Part shown: piece after piece, positions 8,854-17,853 of the stretch
Position numbering within the stretch: position 1 is the first letter of the stretch
Layout: each line of letters opens with the position of its first letter
NCBI RefSeq assembly: GCF_011189575.1
Contig: NZ_PUJW01000001.1
Coordinates: 372,001 to 436,000, forward strand
From: Photorhabdus cinerea
GTDB lineage: Bacteria > Pseudomonadota > Gammaproteobacteria > Enterobacterales > Enterobacteriaceae
Length of the DNA stretch: 64,000 nucleotides
Direction: 5' to 3'
The notes under the pieces: generated by a model
Databases searched by the model: none
What the model saw: the letters and a program-made list of their open reading frames with translations, nothing else
Told to the model about the DNA's origin: nothing
Program-made: the position numbers and the translations under genes

Positions 8854-9609
8854 TTAACAGCATGCCAGTTCAAATGGCAAATGAGCAGGTATAGAGCCTT
8901 TTTCACTATCTAGAGGTAAAAAACGGATAGCAAAGCGGGTCTTATGACCAGAGATTTGAGGGAACAATAAAGGTTTTAATGGTAACCGTAATCTTAGTAA
9001 ATCTGAACCTTCTGCTGTATCTTGGTGAAAACCGTTTTTACTGACTTCTGAACGGAAGGTAGCAGACTGGCGTATTAGTTCTAAAATACTTTCCAGGGCT
9101 TGTTGGAGTGGCAACAAGCTATCAATCCAGAATGAAACCATTTTATCTCTTTCTGATTGTGGCAAGTGAAGCCATAAATGCAGGGTGGGTAGATCAAAAC
9201 CACAGCAACCACTTGGAATACTGAGGCGCTGGCGTACCATACTAATGATTTTATCTTCTTTAAGGGATTGCCCTAGTCGTGGTGCTTTGCTTAGTGCAAC
9301 AGCTCGTTCTTTTAATTTTAATCTGAAATTATTGACGATATTAATATCAACATCAGGTATCTTGGCCCATTGTTTTAATTTCGCTTGTTGGCGTTCTAAT
9401 TCTTTTAATAGTTCTGAACGTACTTCACCTCGTTCTAAAACTTCAAGGAGTTCAGCAACAGTACGGAAAAAGGCAAGGCTACTTGCCAATGAGTTTAAAT
9501 GGCGTTGACTGGTGAGCTGTTGCAGAGAAGATTCAATCCGCAACCATGATCGCATTTTTTCATTCAGTGGGTGTTCAAAAATAATTGTAGAAGTTGGGTC
9601 ACTCATCAT
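8854..9609 (-). CDS. zapD: Cell division protein ZapD, FtsZ cross-linker
   Basis: ZapD (YacF) is a cytoplasmic protein that binds the FtsZ C-terminal peptide and bundles protofilaments. The roughly 250-residue product begins with the family motif FEHPLNEKMRSWLRIE and contains CCGFDLPTLHLWLHLP in the beta domain. Two adjacent ATGs are possible starts (9609 and 9606). An AGGAT site upstream fits the first, which overlaps the 3' end of coaE by 11 bp, suggesting translational coupling. yacG follows. Confidence 0.96.
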   Translation of the reverse strand: MMSDPTSTIIFEHPLNEKMRSWLRIESSLQQLTSQRHLNSLASSLAFFRTVAELLEVLERGEVRSELLKELERQQAKLKQWAKIPDVDINIVNNFRLKLKERAVALSKAPRLGQSLKEDKIISMVRQRLSIPSGCCGFDLPTLHLWLHLPQSERDKMVSFWIDSLLPLQQALESILELIRQSATFRSEVSKNGFHQDTAEGSDLLRLRLPLKPLLFPQISGHKTRFAIRFLPLDSEKGSIPAHLPFELACC

Positions 9610-10222
9610 GATTATCCTGTCTGGCTGATCCAGCTAATCTTAAATATTGTTGATGTAGTTCGGCAACACAAGGAGCAATTGTCTGTACGTTATCATGATT
9701 TGAGATAATGTCATCGGCATAAGCCAGCCTCTCGCTACGGGATGCCTGTGCAGCTAAAATATTTTCAACCTGTTGGTTGCTAATACCATCACGAGTGGCT
9801 ACTCGGCTGATTTGTAATTCAGGTGAAACGTCAACGACTAGAATTCGATCTGCCAGATGCCCCAAATTATTTTCGACTAATAATGGAATAACCCAAATCA
9901 CATAAGGTGCAGTTATCTGCTCTAATTGGCGTCTGGTTTCTTTATGTATTAGAGGGTGAAGGAGTTGGTTAATCCACTGTTTTTCTTGTTGATTTGTGAA
10001 AATTTTCTGGCGTAACAGTGTTCGGTTCAGTCTACCATCTGGCGTTAGTATTTCATGTCCAAAGCGTTCTTTGATGGCTTGTAAAGCAGGAGTTCCAGGA
10101 GCTACGATTTCTCTGGCAATAATATCTGCATCAACAAGAGGAACACCAAGAGCTGCAAAAGCATTGGCTATAGTGGTTTTACCGCTGCCAATCCCACCTG
10201 TGAGTGCAATAATATAAGTCAT
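9599..10222 (-). CDS. coaE: Dephospho-CoA kinase CoaE
   Basis: CoaE phosphorylates dephospho-CoA in the last step of coenzyme A synthesis. The 207-residue protein has the P-loop GGIGSGKTT (about residues 9-17), the LVDADIIAREIV segment (about 29-40) and VIWVIPLLVENNL (about 108-120), all typical of the family. It is the first gene of the leftward coaE-zapD-yacG group. About 90 bp separate it from the decayed hofC. Confidence 0.97.
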   Translation of the reverse strand: MTYIIALTGGIGSGKTTIANAFAALGVPLVDADIIAREIVAPGTPALQAIKERFGHEILTPDGRLNRTLLRQKIFTNQQEKQWINQLLHPLIHKETRRQLEQITAPYVIWVIPLLVENNLGHLADRILVVDVSPELQISRVATRDGISNQQVENILAAQASRSERLAYADDIISNHDNVQTIAPCVAELHQQYLRLAGSARQDNHDE

Positions 10223-10313
10223 CCTATCCCTTAATATTACTTGATAGTATTTTGGGATTGTAACCGAAAGGGAGGCAGATGACCTAGAGCAAAACCATGG
10301 AATTGTTTTTATT

Positions 10314-11512
10314 TCAAGTGAGTATTGTACCTAGCTGAAAAATTGGTAAATACATTGCGAGTAATAGTATGCCAACAATAGTAGCTATTATAACCATAAG
10401 TATTGGTTCCAGTAGCTGAGCCATATTCTCAGAAATTTCCAGTGCCTGTTGTTGATACCAGTCGGCTAGATTCTCCAATAACAGTTCTAAATTGCCAGAC
10501 TCTTCGCCAACACTGATGAATTGTTGGCACAATGCAGGAAAACAAGGTTGTTGTTTCAGTGCTTCGCTCATTGATATTCCTTGATTAATTTGGGCACGTA
10601 AGAATTTCGTTGCTTTCAAAAATACCGGATGATTTATTGATGCAATAGCACTGTCTAACCCGGCTGTGAGTGTCAGGCCAGCTTTTTGTGTCATAAATAG
10701 GATATGGAAAAGTTGCCCTAATTGTTGGCAGCTAATTAATTTCGCAATAATCGGTAAACGTAATATTAGATTTTTCTCACGGACAATCCATATTATGTGG
10801 CGTTGGCGTAACTGTAGGTAAGATAGGAGTAGTACTATTAATCCAATAGCACCATAGCCACCATATTGAATAAGCCAGTTGGAAGTCATTAATAAACTAC
10901 GGGTCAGCAAAGGGAGTTGTGCATCAAATGAACGATAAATGTGTTCAAATTCAGGTAAGACAAAAATCAGCATTAATAAAATAATGATGCTGGCAACAAC
11001 GGTAATAATCAGAGGATAACGCAATGCTTTCGCTATTTTTTTTGTAACTTATCTTGTTGTTCCTGTTGTTTAACCAATAATTGGCAGCAGTTCTCTAATT
11101 GGCCAGTTAACTCACCAACAGCAATGAGTTGATAAAATAGAGTTGGAAATAGAAATGGATAATTTTTTAATGAAGCGGAGAGTGATTCTCCGCGGGTAAT
11201 TTTTTTGCTAATATCTGATAATACACAATGCCATAATGGATTAACACATTCTCGAATAAGAATATTCAGGCAATTGAGTAATGGCATTCCTGATGATAAT
11301 AGTGTTGCCAATTGACGAATAAAGTTTATCCGGTAGGCAATTTGTTGATGGTGATAAAATATCCATTTGTCACATTTTATATTATAAGGTTGCAATCCAA
11401 CATGGATAAGTTGTTGGTATAAAACTTTTCGGTTATCACATAGTGATTTTCCTTTTGATATTTCACCTTTATTATTAATTGCTTGCCAATGATAAATATA
11501 ATGGATTTTCAT
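10314..11512 (-). pseudogene. hofC: hofC, GspF/PilC-type inner-membrane pilus assembly protein, frameshifted
   Basis: HofC is the polytopic T2SF-domain platform protein for a type IV-like pilus. The gene is split. The N-terminal half (11512-11033, 159 residues) ends QQEQQDKLQKK-stop. The C-terminal half continues from about 11036 in another frame as IAKALRYPLIITVVAS to the end at 10314. The break falls in a run of eight A residues (coding strand c-A8-tag); nine would restore the frame. Both T2SF repeats and the transmembrane segments are otherwise intact. The A of its ATG is the last base of the hofB stop. It could be a pseudogene, a read error, or a gene rescued by slippage on the A-tract. 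Confidence 0.85.
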
Positions 11513-12957
11513 TACTCTTCTTGTCCTGTAACTTGATAAATTTCTTCTAGTGTAGTGATTCCTTGTTCTACTAATAAAATACCGGATGAAAACAAGGTCT
11601 CTTTTCTTTGAGAAATAATAATTCTTTGTAAGTCTTGAGGAGCTTGCTGTGATAATACTTGCTGGAGTTCATGTGTTATTTCCAAAAAATCATAAATAGC
11701 AGTTCGGCCATAATAACCAGAGAAACAATGCTTGCAACCAACTGCTAGCCATTGCCTGATAAATACAGAATTACTTCCAATATTAATCACTGTTTCATCC
11801 GTTTGCTGATTACGGCAATGAGGGCATAATTTTCTAACAAGTCGTTGGGCGATAATTAATTTGATACAAGACGCAGCCATATAACCTGAAATACCCAGAT
11901 TTTGTAGGCGAGATAATGTATCTACGGTTGAATTGGTGTGCAGTGTAGAAAGAACCAGATGACCTGTTTGTGCCGCTTTTACTGAGATTTCGGCTGTTTC
12001 ACTATCACGTATTTCTCCTACCATAATAACATCTGGATCTTGTCGTAATAATGCTCGTAATACTTTGGAAAAATTGAGATCAATTTTACTGTTAATTTGT
12101 GTCTGATTAATACCGTTGAGCGGGATTTCAACAGGGTCTTCTACACTGCAAATATTCTTTTTATTCTGATTCAGATATTGTAAACAGCTATATAAAGTTA
12201 CGGTTTTTCCGCTACCTGTTGGGCCTGTCACTAAAATCATCCCTTGTGGTAATGCTAATTTTTGTCGTAGTTGATTTAACAACTGATCAGGGATACCTAA
12301 CTGATCCAGTGACAGTTGCCGCATTGTATTTAATATTCTGAGTACAACTTTTTCTCCATGTATTGTTGGTAAGGTGGCCATACGGATAGCATAGTTGTGT
12401 TGTGCGTCATACCAATCAAATTGTCCATCTTGAGGTAGCCGTTTTTCGGCAATATTCAATTTCGCCATGATCTTAAGGCGTGCGGCAATGCTGGCATTCA
12501 TTTGAGGAGATGGAGATGATAAGAGGTGTAATGCTCCATCAACTCGGATACGAATACGATAACCTTGTTGAAATGGTTCAAAATGAATATCAGATGCACG
12601 CCGTTGAATTGCAGTTAATAAAGTCTGATTAATAAGCTGAATGACTGGTGCATCATTTTCATCTGCATTAATATCCGTTGTAGGTGGTAATAAAGGTGAT
12701 TCTTCCTCTGGTAAATGACTTAGTGAAATGTTTTGGTGTAATATTGATTCAATTCGTGCCAGCGGCCAAATTTCTACATTAACGATACGCCCGGAAATAA
12801 AGCGTAATGCCGCTAATAGATCATCATTGGGTAATTCACTGCTAGCAATTGTTATCGTATTATCATCTTTTTTTATCACAACAGATTGATGTCGCTGACA
12901 AATATCATGAATTTCTCTTTCCATCAATGTGTTTTCTGCTACTGAAAGTGGATTCAT
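11512..12957 (-). CDS. hofB: GspE/PilB-type pilus assembly ATPase HofB
   Basis: HofB is the hexameric secretion ATPase of the ppdD-hofB-hofC type IV pilus-like cluster. The chosen ATG (481 residues, MNPLSVAENTL) has an AGGAAG site 7 nt upstream; an upstream TTG would add six residues. Visible motifs are Walker A GPTGSGKT (about 245-252), the Asp/His-box region LLRQDPDVIMVGEIRDSETA, STLHTN, and the Cys4 zinc site CPHC...CKHC near residue 400. Pilin and ATPase are intact while HofC is frameshifted, so pilus assembly would depend on whether HofC is still made. Confidence 0.93.
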   Translation of the reverse strand: MNPLSVAENTLMEREIHDICQRHQSVVIKKDDNTITIASSELPNDDLLAALRFISGRIVNVEIWPLARIESILHQNISLSHLPEEESPLLPPTTDINADENDAPVIQLINQTLLTAIQRRASDIHFEPFQQGYRIRIRVDGALHLLSSPSPQMNASIAARLKIMAKLNIAEKRLPQDGQFDWYDAQHNYAIRMATLPTIHGEKVVLRILNTMRQLSLDQLGIPDQLLNQLRQKLALPQGMILVTGPTGSGKTVTLYSCLQYLNQNKKNICSVEDPVEIPLNGINQTQINSKIDLNFSKVLRALLRQDPDVIMVGEIRDSETAEISVKAAQTGHLVLSTLHTNSTVDTLSRLQNLGISGYMAASCIKLIIAQRLVRKLCPHCRNQQTDETVINIGSNSVFIRQWLAVGCKHCFSGYYGRTAIYDFLEITHELQQVLSQQAPQDLQRIIISQRKETLFSSGILLVEQGITTLEEIYQVTGQEE

Positions 12958-13015
12958 TATTTCTTCCTGAGTCAATATATATTTATAAGGACGATAAATT
13001 AACTGTCTATTCTAT

Positions 13016-13125
13016 TATACCCGTTATCTTTCAAGTTGCCTCTTTGTTGGCTGCACTCACCCCGGTCACAGAGTTATCTATGCTCCCTTGCCGTCGCGAT
13101 CCATCTTGAAATCCATTGGGTATAC
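13016..13125. repeat. ERIC element (about 110 bp)
   Basis: This imperfect palindrome runs from TATACCCGTTATCTTTCAAG to CTTGAAATCCATTGGGTATA and has the ERIC core GTTGGCTGCACTCACCCCGG. It lies between hofB and ppdD on the transcribed strand, so it would be carried in the ppdD-hofB mRNA if they are co-transcribed. A shortened copy is at 56751-56832. Confidence 0.85.
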
Positions 13126-13137
13126 ATCTATTTGGCT

Positions 13138-13563
13138 CTAGAATTTGAATATTTCCTGACAACGATTCTTTAATGATTTACTTGCAGATTCGCATTTATA
13201 AATCCATTTAATTGTATCTGTCTGTGGGTTTTTCATTGGAATCAATATAACGTTAAGATCTTTAAGGCTCTGTTGTCCATTAATAGTAATTTCTCCCTCT
13301 TTAACTGAAATATTTCCAATATATCTGCTATTGTGACTATTAGGAATTGAAGTTGCTCCTGAATTACAGCCTTTAAAATCTTCAGTTTCAAAACTGCAAA
13401 GCTCTATACTTGATTTATAAGGCACAATAGCTTGTAACATATCTGTTAAAGCTGCTTTCTGAATATATCCCTGGTAACTGGGAATACCAATAGCACTTAG
13501 GATGGAAATGATAGCAATAGCAACCATGATCTCCATTAAAGTAAATCCTTGTTGTTTTTTCAT
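13138..13563 (-). CDS. ppdD: Type IV-like major prepilin PpdD
   Basis: This is a 141-residue prepilin with the short leader MKKQQG cleaved before F, and the class a N-terminus FTLMEIMVAIAIISILSAIG with Glu5. The mature domain has Cys pairs near residues 56 and 64 and at 124/133, consistent with a pilin disulfide loop. A GGGGAAAG ribosome site precedes the ATG. An upstream in-frame extension of 41 codons exists but would bury the leader, so it is rejected. It belongs to the nadC-ppdD-hofB-hofC set known from enterobacteria, where expression is often silent. Confidence 0.92.
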   Translation of the reverse strand: MKKQQGFTLMEIMVAIAIISILSAIGIPSYQGYIQKAALTDMLQAIVPYKSSIELCSFETEDFKGCNSGATSIPNSHNSRYIGNISVKEGEITINGQQSLKDLNVILIPMKNPQTDTIKWIYKCESASKSLKNRCQEIFKF

Positions 13564-13764
13564 ATTCTTTCCCCGTGTTGTAGTATTGCGATATGGAGAA
13601 TGAAGGAAAGAGAAAAAAATGAAACAGGATATATGGAGGTTATGGAATTGACTCGAAAAAATATTTCTGAATTGCAAGGTTTGCAAAAATATTTACGGTG
13701 GTGTTCGCAAATTTTCTAGCTACCCATTGCTAATTTACACCACCATCAATATCATTATTGTTAA

Positions 13765-14655
13765 TTACTGAAAGCGCATTGAGAGATCTAATGCTTTAAT
13801 ATGTTTGGTGAGTGCTCCAACAGAAATAAAGTCAATACCTGTTTCAGCATAGCTGCGCAGGGTATTTAGGGTGATATTACCTGATACTTCTAAAGCGACT
13901 TTACCTGATGTAATAGCGACGGCTTCTTTCATCATTGGAATAGTAAAATTGTCCAGCATAATAATATCAACATTGGATTTCAGAGCCAGGATCAACTCAT
14001 CCAGGGTTTCTACTTCGACTTCAACAAGAACATCAGGGTGAGAATAACGAGCTTTATCTACTGCCTGTTTAATAGAGCCATTGGCAATAATATGGTTTTC
14101 TTTGATGAGGAAAGCGTCGAATAATCCAAGGCGGTGATTATTACCACCTCCGCAAAGTACAGCATATTTTAGGGCTGTGCGTAATCCCGGTAGCGTTTTA
14201 CGCGTATCAAGTAATTGGGTCTTTAAACCGGTAAGAAGGCGAACATAATGACTGACTTCTGTTGCGACACCAGAGAGCGTCTGAATAAAGTTAAGAGCAG
14301 TGCGTTCGCCTGTCAGTAATACAGGTGCTGAGCCTTGTAATACACAGAGTTTTTGGTTGGCTATAATTGAATCGCCATCTTTTACCAGCCATTCAACGGA
14401 GGTTTGATCGCCCAATTGAGTGAAGACTTCGTTCAGCCATTGCTGACCACAGAAAATGCCATCTTCTCGAGTAATAATTATTGCGGTGGCTTGTTTATCT
14501 GCTGGAATTAACTGACCAGTAATGTCAGATGCTAAATCTGTGTTTCCGCCCAGATCTTCTTTTAGTGCGAGAGTTACACTGGCAGGGATGTCGCTCTGCA
14601 AACTTTCCATCAGAACAGCACGGCGCTGATCTGTATTGTAATTTTGTTTTGTCAT
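13765..14655 (-). CDS. nadC: Quinolinate phosphoribosyltransferase NadC
   Basis: NadC converts quinolinate and PRPP to nicotinate mononucleotide in de novo NAD synthesis. From the chosen ATG (MTKQNYNTDQRR) the protein is 296 residues, near the E. coli length, with a TGGAG site upstream; 22 additional upstream codons are possible but unlike the family. Visible motifs are LREDLGG-like ALKEDLGGNTDLASDIT, ERTALNFIQTLSGVAT, LDTRKTLPGLR and FLIKENHI, which bind quinolinate and PRPP, and the C-terminal SVGALTKHIKALDLSMRF. Confidence 0.97.
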   Translation of the reverse strand: MTKQNYNTDQRRAVLMESLQSDIPASVTLALKEDLGGNTDLASDITGQLIPADKQATAIIITREDGIFCGQQWLNEVFTQLGDQTSVEWLVKDGDSIIANQKLCVLQGSAPVLLTGERTALNFIQTLSGVATEVSHYVRLLTGLKTQLLDTRKTLPGLRTALKYAVLCGGGNNHRLGLFDAFLIKENHIIANGSIKQAVDKARYSHPDVLVEVEVETLDELILALKSNVDIIMLDNFTIPMMKEAVAITSGKVALEVSGNITLNTLRSYAETGIDFISVGALTKHIKALDLSMRFQ

Positions 14656-14758
14656 TAAAAGCTCCAGGGGTGATAACAATATTGATGGTCTTAACATGCT
14701 ACCCTGTTGTGTAGTGAACAACTACTATCACTATCTTGGTTTTGCTATCTAGATTTAA

Positions 14759-14920
14759 TATGAAAGCTTTGTTGTACTGACATAATGATTTATAGGCAGA
14801 CCCGGATATAAAAGAGCACATCATGGCTACAATGATGTTGCTCCGGGAAGAAAAATTGATCTGGGACTTTATTTCGATTGGACACATCATCAGCAATTGT
14901 TGCAGGAGCAGAAAGAATGA
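14759..14920 (+). pseudogene. ampD: ampD remnant (anhydro-muramyl-peptide amidase), C-terminal relic
   Basis: One frame reads YESFVVLT-stop-stop-FIGRPGYKRAHHGYND, then VAPGRKIDLGLYFDW and THHQQLLQEQKE-stop. This is recognisable as the end of AmpD, whose family motif is GH-x-D-(I/V)APGRK-x-DPGP-x-FDW. The relic ends in ATGA, overlapping the ampE start as in an intact ampDE operon. It carries in-frame stops, the Zn-ligand His of the GHxD motif is not preserved (GYND), and no N-terminal half was found between nadC and here. AmpD cleaves 1,6-anhydro-muropeptides in wall recycling and indirectly represses AmpC-type beta-lactamase in other enterobacteria. Confidence 0.85.
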
Positions 14921-15771
14921 CCCTCTTTATACTGTTGTTAGTGCTGGCGTGGGAAAGATTGTTTAAATTAAGTGACCATTGGCAATTGGATCACCGTCTT
15001 GAACCAATTTTTACCAACATGAAGTCTTTTTCATTATGGAAAAGCTTATTGATGACATTAGCCGTGATGCTGCTTACATGGTTATTCATTGTAATACTTG
15101 ATGATTTTATGTTCGGCATTCTTGAACTGGTTTTATGGGTGCTGATTTGTTTACTGTGCATTGGAGCGGGGCACTTACGGCATGATTATCGTGAATATTT
15201 TCGTACTGTTCATCAGGATGACCGAGAGCAACGAAGAGAATATCTTACGCGTCTCGCAATCATTCATGGTTTACCGTCTGATGCCAGTAAAGAAAGTGAA
15301 TTGCGTGAGATACAAAATGCGTTGCTATGGATAAATTTTCGCTATTACTTGGCTCCGATTTTTTGGTTAATCGTTGCCGGTAAATTAGGGCTGGTTGCTT
15401 TGATGGGATATTGTTTCTTAAGAGCTTATCAAGGCTGGTTAGCACAATATGGTACTCCGATTCAGCGTGCACAGTCTGGCGTTGATAGCCTGTTGCATTG
15501 GCTGGACTGGATTCCGGCTCGGTTGGCTGGCGTTGCTTATGCTTTGTTAGGACATGGTGAACGGGCTTTACCAGCGTGGGTTGCTTCTCTTAGCGATTTG
15601 AGAACTTCACAATATAAAGTGGTATGCCAGCTTGCTCAGTTTTCATTAAGCCGCGATCCCCATCTTGATTCAATTCAAACGCCTGTTGCAGCGGTGACAT
15701 TAGCGAAAAAGGTGACTTTCTCTATTATCGTTGTTGTTGCTTTACTGACAATTTATGGGGCATTGGTTTGA
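14917..15771 (+). CDS. ampE: AmpE, inner-membrane regulatory protein
   Basis: AmpE is a CobD-related inner-membrane protein encoded with AmpD. From MTLFILLLVL the product is 284 residues, identical in length to the E. coli protein; a 13-residue upstream extension belongs to the ampD relic. Several hydrophobic segments are visible: about 2-14, 45-62, 67-84, 145-175 and the C-terminal FSIIVVVALLTIYGALV. Conserved motifs include LFKLSDHWQLDHRLE, LQNALLWINFRYYLAP and LIGHGE-like LLGHGERALPAW. It remains intact although ampD has decayed, so it probably keeps a function of its own. Confidence 0.96.
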   Translation: MTLFILLLVLAWERLFKLSDHWQLDHRLEPIFTNMKSFSLWKSLLMTLAVMLLTWLFIVILDDFMFGILELVLWVLICLLCIGAGHLRHDYREYFRTVHQDDREQRREYLTRLAIIHGLPSDASKESELREIQNALLWINFRYYLAPIFWLIVAGKLGLVALMGYCFLRAYQGWLAQYGTPIQRAQSGVDSLLHWLDWIPARLAGVAYALLGHGERALPAWVASLSDLRTSQYKVVCQLAQFSLSRDPHLDSIQTPVAAVTLAKKVTFSIIVVVALLTIYGALV

Positions 15772-15805
15772 TTTGTTTGTCGTCTCAATAGCTTAATTAT
15801 CTATA

Positions 15806-15836
15806 AAGGGAGCCGTGTAAATAGCTCCTTTTTTCT
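15806..15836 (+). terminator. Rho-independent terminator after ampE
   Basis: The stem AAGGGAGC / GCTCCTT (one bulge or G-T pair) with a 10-nt loop is followed by TTTTTCTTTT. It closes the ampE transcript. Confidence 0.75.
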
Positions 15837-16001
15837 TTTCTATCAATAAATTAATTATATCTGCCAACTATAATCACGGTGATTTACATATCATTCGAGG
15901 TAATATTCTGTTTATTTAATGATAAAAACTTATTGTAATACGATAACTTTTGAAGTACTTTAACGAAAGTTTAGTTAAACATGTATATGGAATGATACAA
16001 A

Positions 16002-16580
16002 ATGTGTAGTGAACAGGAGTTTGTAACTAATCCCAGAATCAGGCTACTTAGCCTTTTGGCTATTATTATTGCTTCCGTTATGGCAGTTGGTGATATGGGG
16101 TTCCATATTGCTTCTTGGTCGTTATGGCATGACACCACTCGTCAGGCTGCCCTTCAGATGTATAGCGATTTTATGCCGGCATTGGTTGCAAAAGGATTTA
16201 AGCAATCTTTATTAAGTCAGGTACTTTATATCTCATTGGATACGATACCCCCGATTATATCAACGTCATCCTTCGTATTAATTGGCATTCTATTTTTTCG
16301 GTTTGCTAAAGGTGAAATATGGAGTAACCGTAATATTTCCGGTTCATGTATTATTGGTTGTCTGATGATTCTGGAGCAACTTCTTTACCCTGTGATTAAT
16401 ATGTTACAAGGAATGGCGTTATCTGTGGATTTAGTAAAAGGGCAACGGGTATTTAGTTTTTCGTTTGGCGTTGGTTCAGAATCTCTGTTTATTATTATGT
16501 TTGGTGTGTTCCTTCTGATAGTTAGCTTAGTTATGCGTGAATCTAAGAAGATAAGCGATGAGCAGCGTTATTTTATCTGA
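16002..16580 (+). CDS. DUF2975 four-helix membrane protein
   Basis: This 192-residue protein has four predicted membrane segments (about residues 14-38, 67-98, 107-131 and 152-180), matching DUF2975. These proteins of unknown function are typically encoded beside a YozG-like XRE regulator, and such a regulator starts 8 bp downstream here. The two are probably one operon, with the membrane protein possibly controlling or being controlled by the DNA-binding partner. The region is AT-rich and replaces the aroP gene found after ampE in E. coli, so it is likely accessory. Confidence 0.8.
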   Translation: MCSEQEFVTNPRIRLLSLLAIIIASVMAVGDMGFHIASWSLWHDTTRQAALQMYSDFMPALVAKGFKQSLLSQVLYISLDTIPPIISTSSFVLIGILFFRFAKGEIWSNRNISGSCIIGCLMILEQLLYPVINMLQGMALSVDLVKGQRVFSFSFGVGSESLFIIMFGVFLLIVSLVMRESKKISDEQRYFI

Positions 16581-16588
16581 GAATCATC

Positions 16589-16810
16589 ATGAGTATTATA
16601 ATAAGATTGGATGTGATCTTAGCGAAAAGGAAAGTAAAGTCTAAAGAGTTGGCTGCAATTATTGATATCACCGAGCAAAATCTATCATTGCTGAAGAATG
16701 GAAAAATAAAAGGTATCCGTATAGAGACGTTGGAAAAAATTTGTAAATATTTACAATGTCAGCCCGGAGATATATTGGAATATGTGGAAGATGGAGAGGA
16801 TAATCGTTAA
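16589..16810 (+). CDS. XRE-family (YozG-like) transcriptional regulator
   Basis: This 73-residue protein is essentially one helix-turn-helix domain: LDVILAKRKVKSKELAAIIDITEQNLSLLKNGKIKGIRIETLEKICKYLQCQPGDILEY. The pattern matches the Cro/CI HTH_26 group. It is encoded 8 bp after the DUF2975 gene, the standard pairing. It probably autoregulates the pair; no operator was identified. Confidence 0.85.
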   Translation: MSIIIRLDVILAKRKVKSKELAAIIDITEQNLSLLKNGKIKGIRIETLEKICKYLQCQPGDILEYVEDGEDNR

Positions 16811-16888
16811 TACAACAAATAAAGTCACTGTATGTCTTTTGGTGTTTTATAAGATGGAGTTTTATATTCATTAATTAGTTTTAACTGC

Positions 16889-17083
16889 ATGAAAATATTA
16901 ATTATTTCATACTTTTTATCTGGCCTGTTATTCTTTGGTGTTAATGTAGCACCAATAAATCAGGTTTTTCCCAGTGATAAGAGTATATATTTCTCTCTGG
17001 GGGGATATTGTTCCGATATTCCGTGGAATGCCAGAAAGATAAAATGCATATGTAGATATTATTTACTTGATCGTAATAAATGA
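16889..17083 (+). CDS. Hypothetical small protein with hydrophobic N-terminus
   Basis: This is a 64-residue open frame with an N-terminal hydrophobic stretch ILIISYFLSGLLFFGVNVA, which could be a signal peptide or one membrane helix, followed by a Cys-containing tail (C42, C53, C55). I recognise no family. The ribosome site before the ATG is weak, so it may not be a gene or may be the remains of a longer exported protein. Confidence 0.3.
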   Translation: MKILIISYFLSGLLFFGVNVAPINQVFPSDKSIYFSLGGYCSDIPWNARKIKCICRYYLLDRNK

Positions 17084-17154
17084 TCTCTCTTTTTATATGG
17101 TTTTAATTTAAGTTAAATTTTTATAATATATACAGCAAATTAAGGATGTTAAGA

Positions 17155-17436
17155 ATGAATAAATTTCTCATTGCTTTATTGTCAATGTTTGTGATTACAG
17201 GATGTTCTTCTATGCCACGGCCATGGCTTACTGATGGCTATATTTCAACCTGTGATTATTTTGAATGTAATGTTAAAGATATAATTTCGGGTACTGAAGT
17301 CAAAGTAAATACTCCGCATCCTGTGCCTGATTTTGATAAAAACACATCAATCCAAGACAGACAAATTATACAATCTGGTGGAAGGCCACCTTTTGAAGAT
17401 AAGAGTTACCGTATTAGGGGAACTTTTAAATTCTAA
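17155..17436 (+). CDS. Putative lipoprotein
   Basis: This 93-residue protein has a type II signal peptide: MNKFLIALLSMFVITGC with lipobox ITGC, so it is predicted to be lipidated at Cys17. An AAGGA site about 8-10 nt upstream supports the second of two nearby ATGs. The mature part (SSMPRPWLTDGY...) has a Cys pair at C32/C36 and no family I recognise. It sits in the AT-rich accessory patch before pdhR, next to another small lipoprotein gene. Confidence 0.7.
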   Translation: MNKFLIALLSMFVITGCSSMPRPWLTDGYISTCDYFECNVKDIISGTEVKVNTPHPVPDFDKNTSIQDRQIIQSGGRPPFEDKSYRIRGTFKF

Positions 17437-17484
17437 TTTAATTTCCTTGATTATTTTCTTTAGTTTTGTTTGAGGCATTTTTTT

Positions 17485-17853
17485 ATGAATTCCATAAAAA
17501 AAATCACTATTATTCCTTTAATTATATTATTTACTTTATTAAGTGGTTGTACGTCTTGGGAAAAGCCGGGAGCAACTCAGTTTGATAGAGACAGAGATTA
17601 TTCTGAATGTAAGGAGCAGGGTTATTTTCGTTTTCCACCAGACTGGGACAGCAAAGTTGTTCATTCTTATGAGACGAAACATTTCCCTTGTGAAGATAAG
17701 GACGGGAAAAAAGATAAATCCTGCGGACATTATATCACTGTGCCAAAAGCTGAAGTTGAACGCTGGGATAAAAATGAATCTGCAAGGAGTTGGGTAATTT
17801 CTTCTTGTATGTATAAAAAAGGATGGCATGAAGAAACACGTTATTGGTTTTAA
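17485..17853 (+). CDS. Putative lipoprotein, Cys-rich
   Basis: This 122-residue product has the signal peptide MNSIKKITIIPLIILFTLLSGC with a lipobox LSGC. The mature region starts TSWEKPGATQFDRDRDYSECK. It includes C43, C69, C79 and C107, and ends SWVISSCMYKKGWHEETRYWF. The pattern DYxxC...SCMxxKGW resembles small enterobacterial and phage-associated lipoproteins of unknown function. The gene follows the previous lipoprotein gene by 48 bp and may be co-expressed. Confidence 0.75.
   Translation: MNSIKKITIIPLIILFTLLSGCTSWEKPGATQFDRDRDYSECKEQGYFRFPPDWDSKVVHSYETKHFPCEDKDGKKDKSCGHYITVPKAEVERWDKNESARSWVISSCMYKKGWHEETRYWF

Noticed and set aside
13564..13686. Longer ppdD start
   Set aside because: Would place the prepilin leader 41 residues inside the protein; the short leader MKKQQG directly before FTLME is diagnostic.
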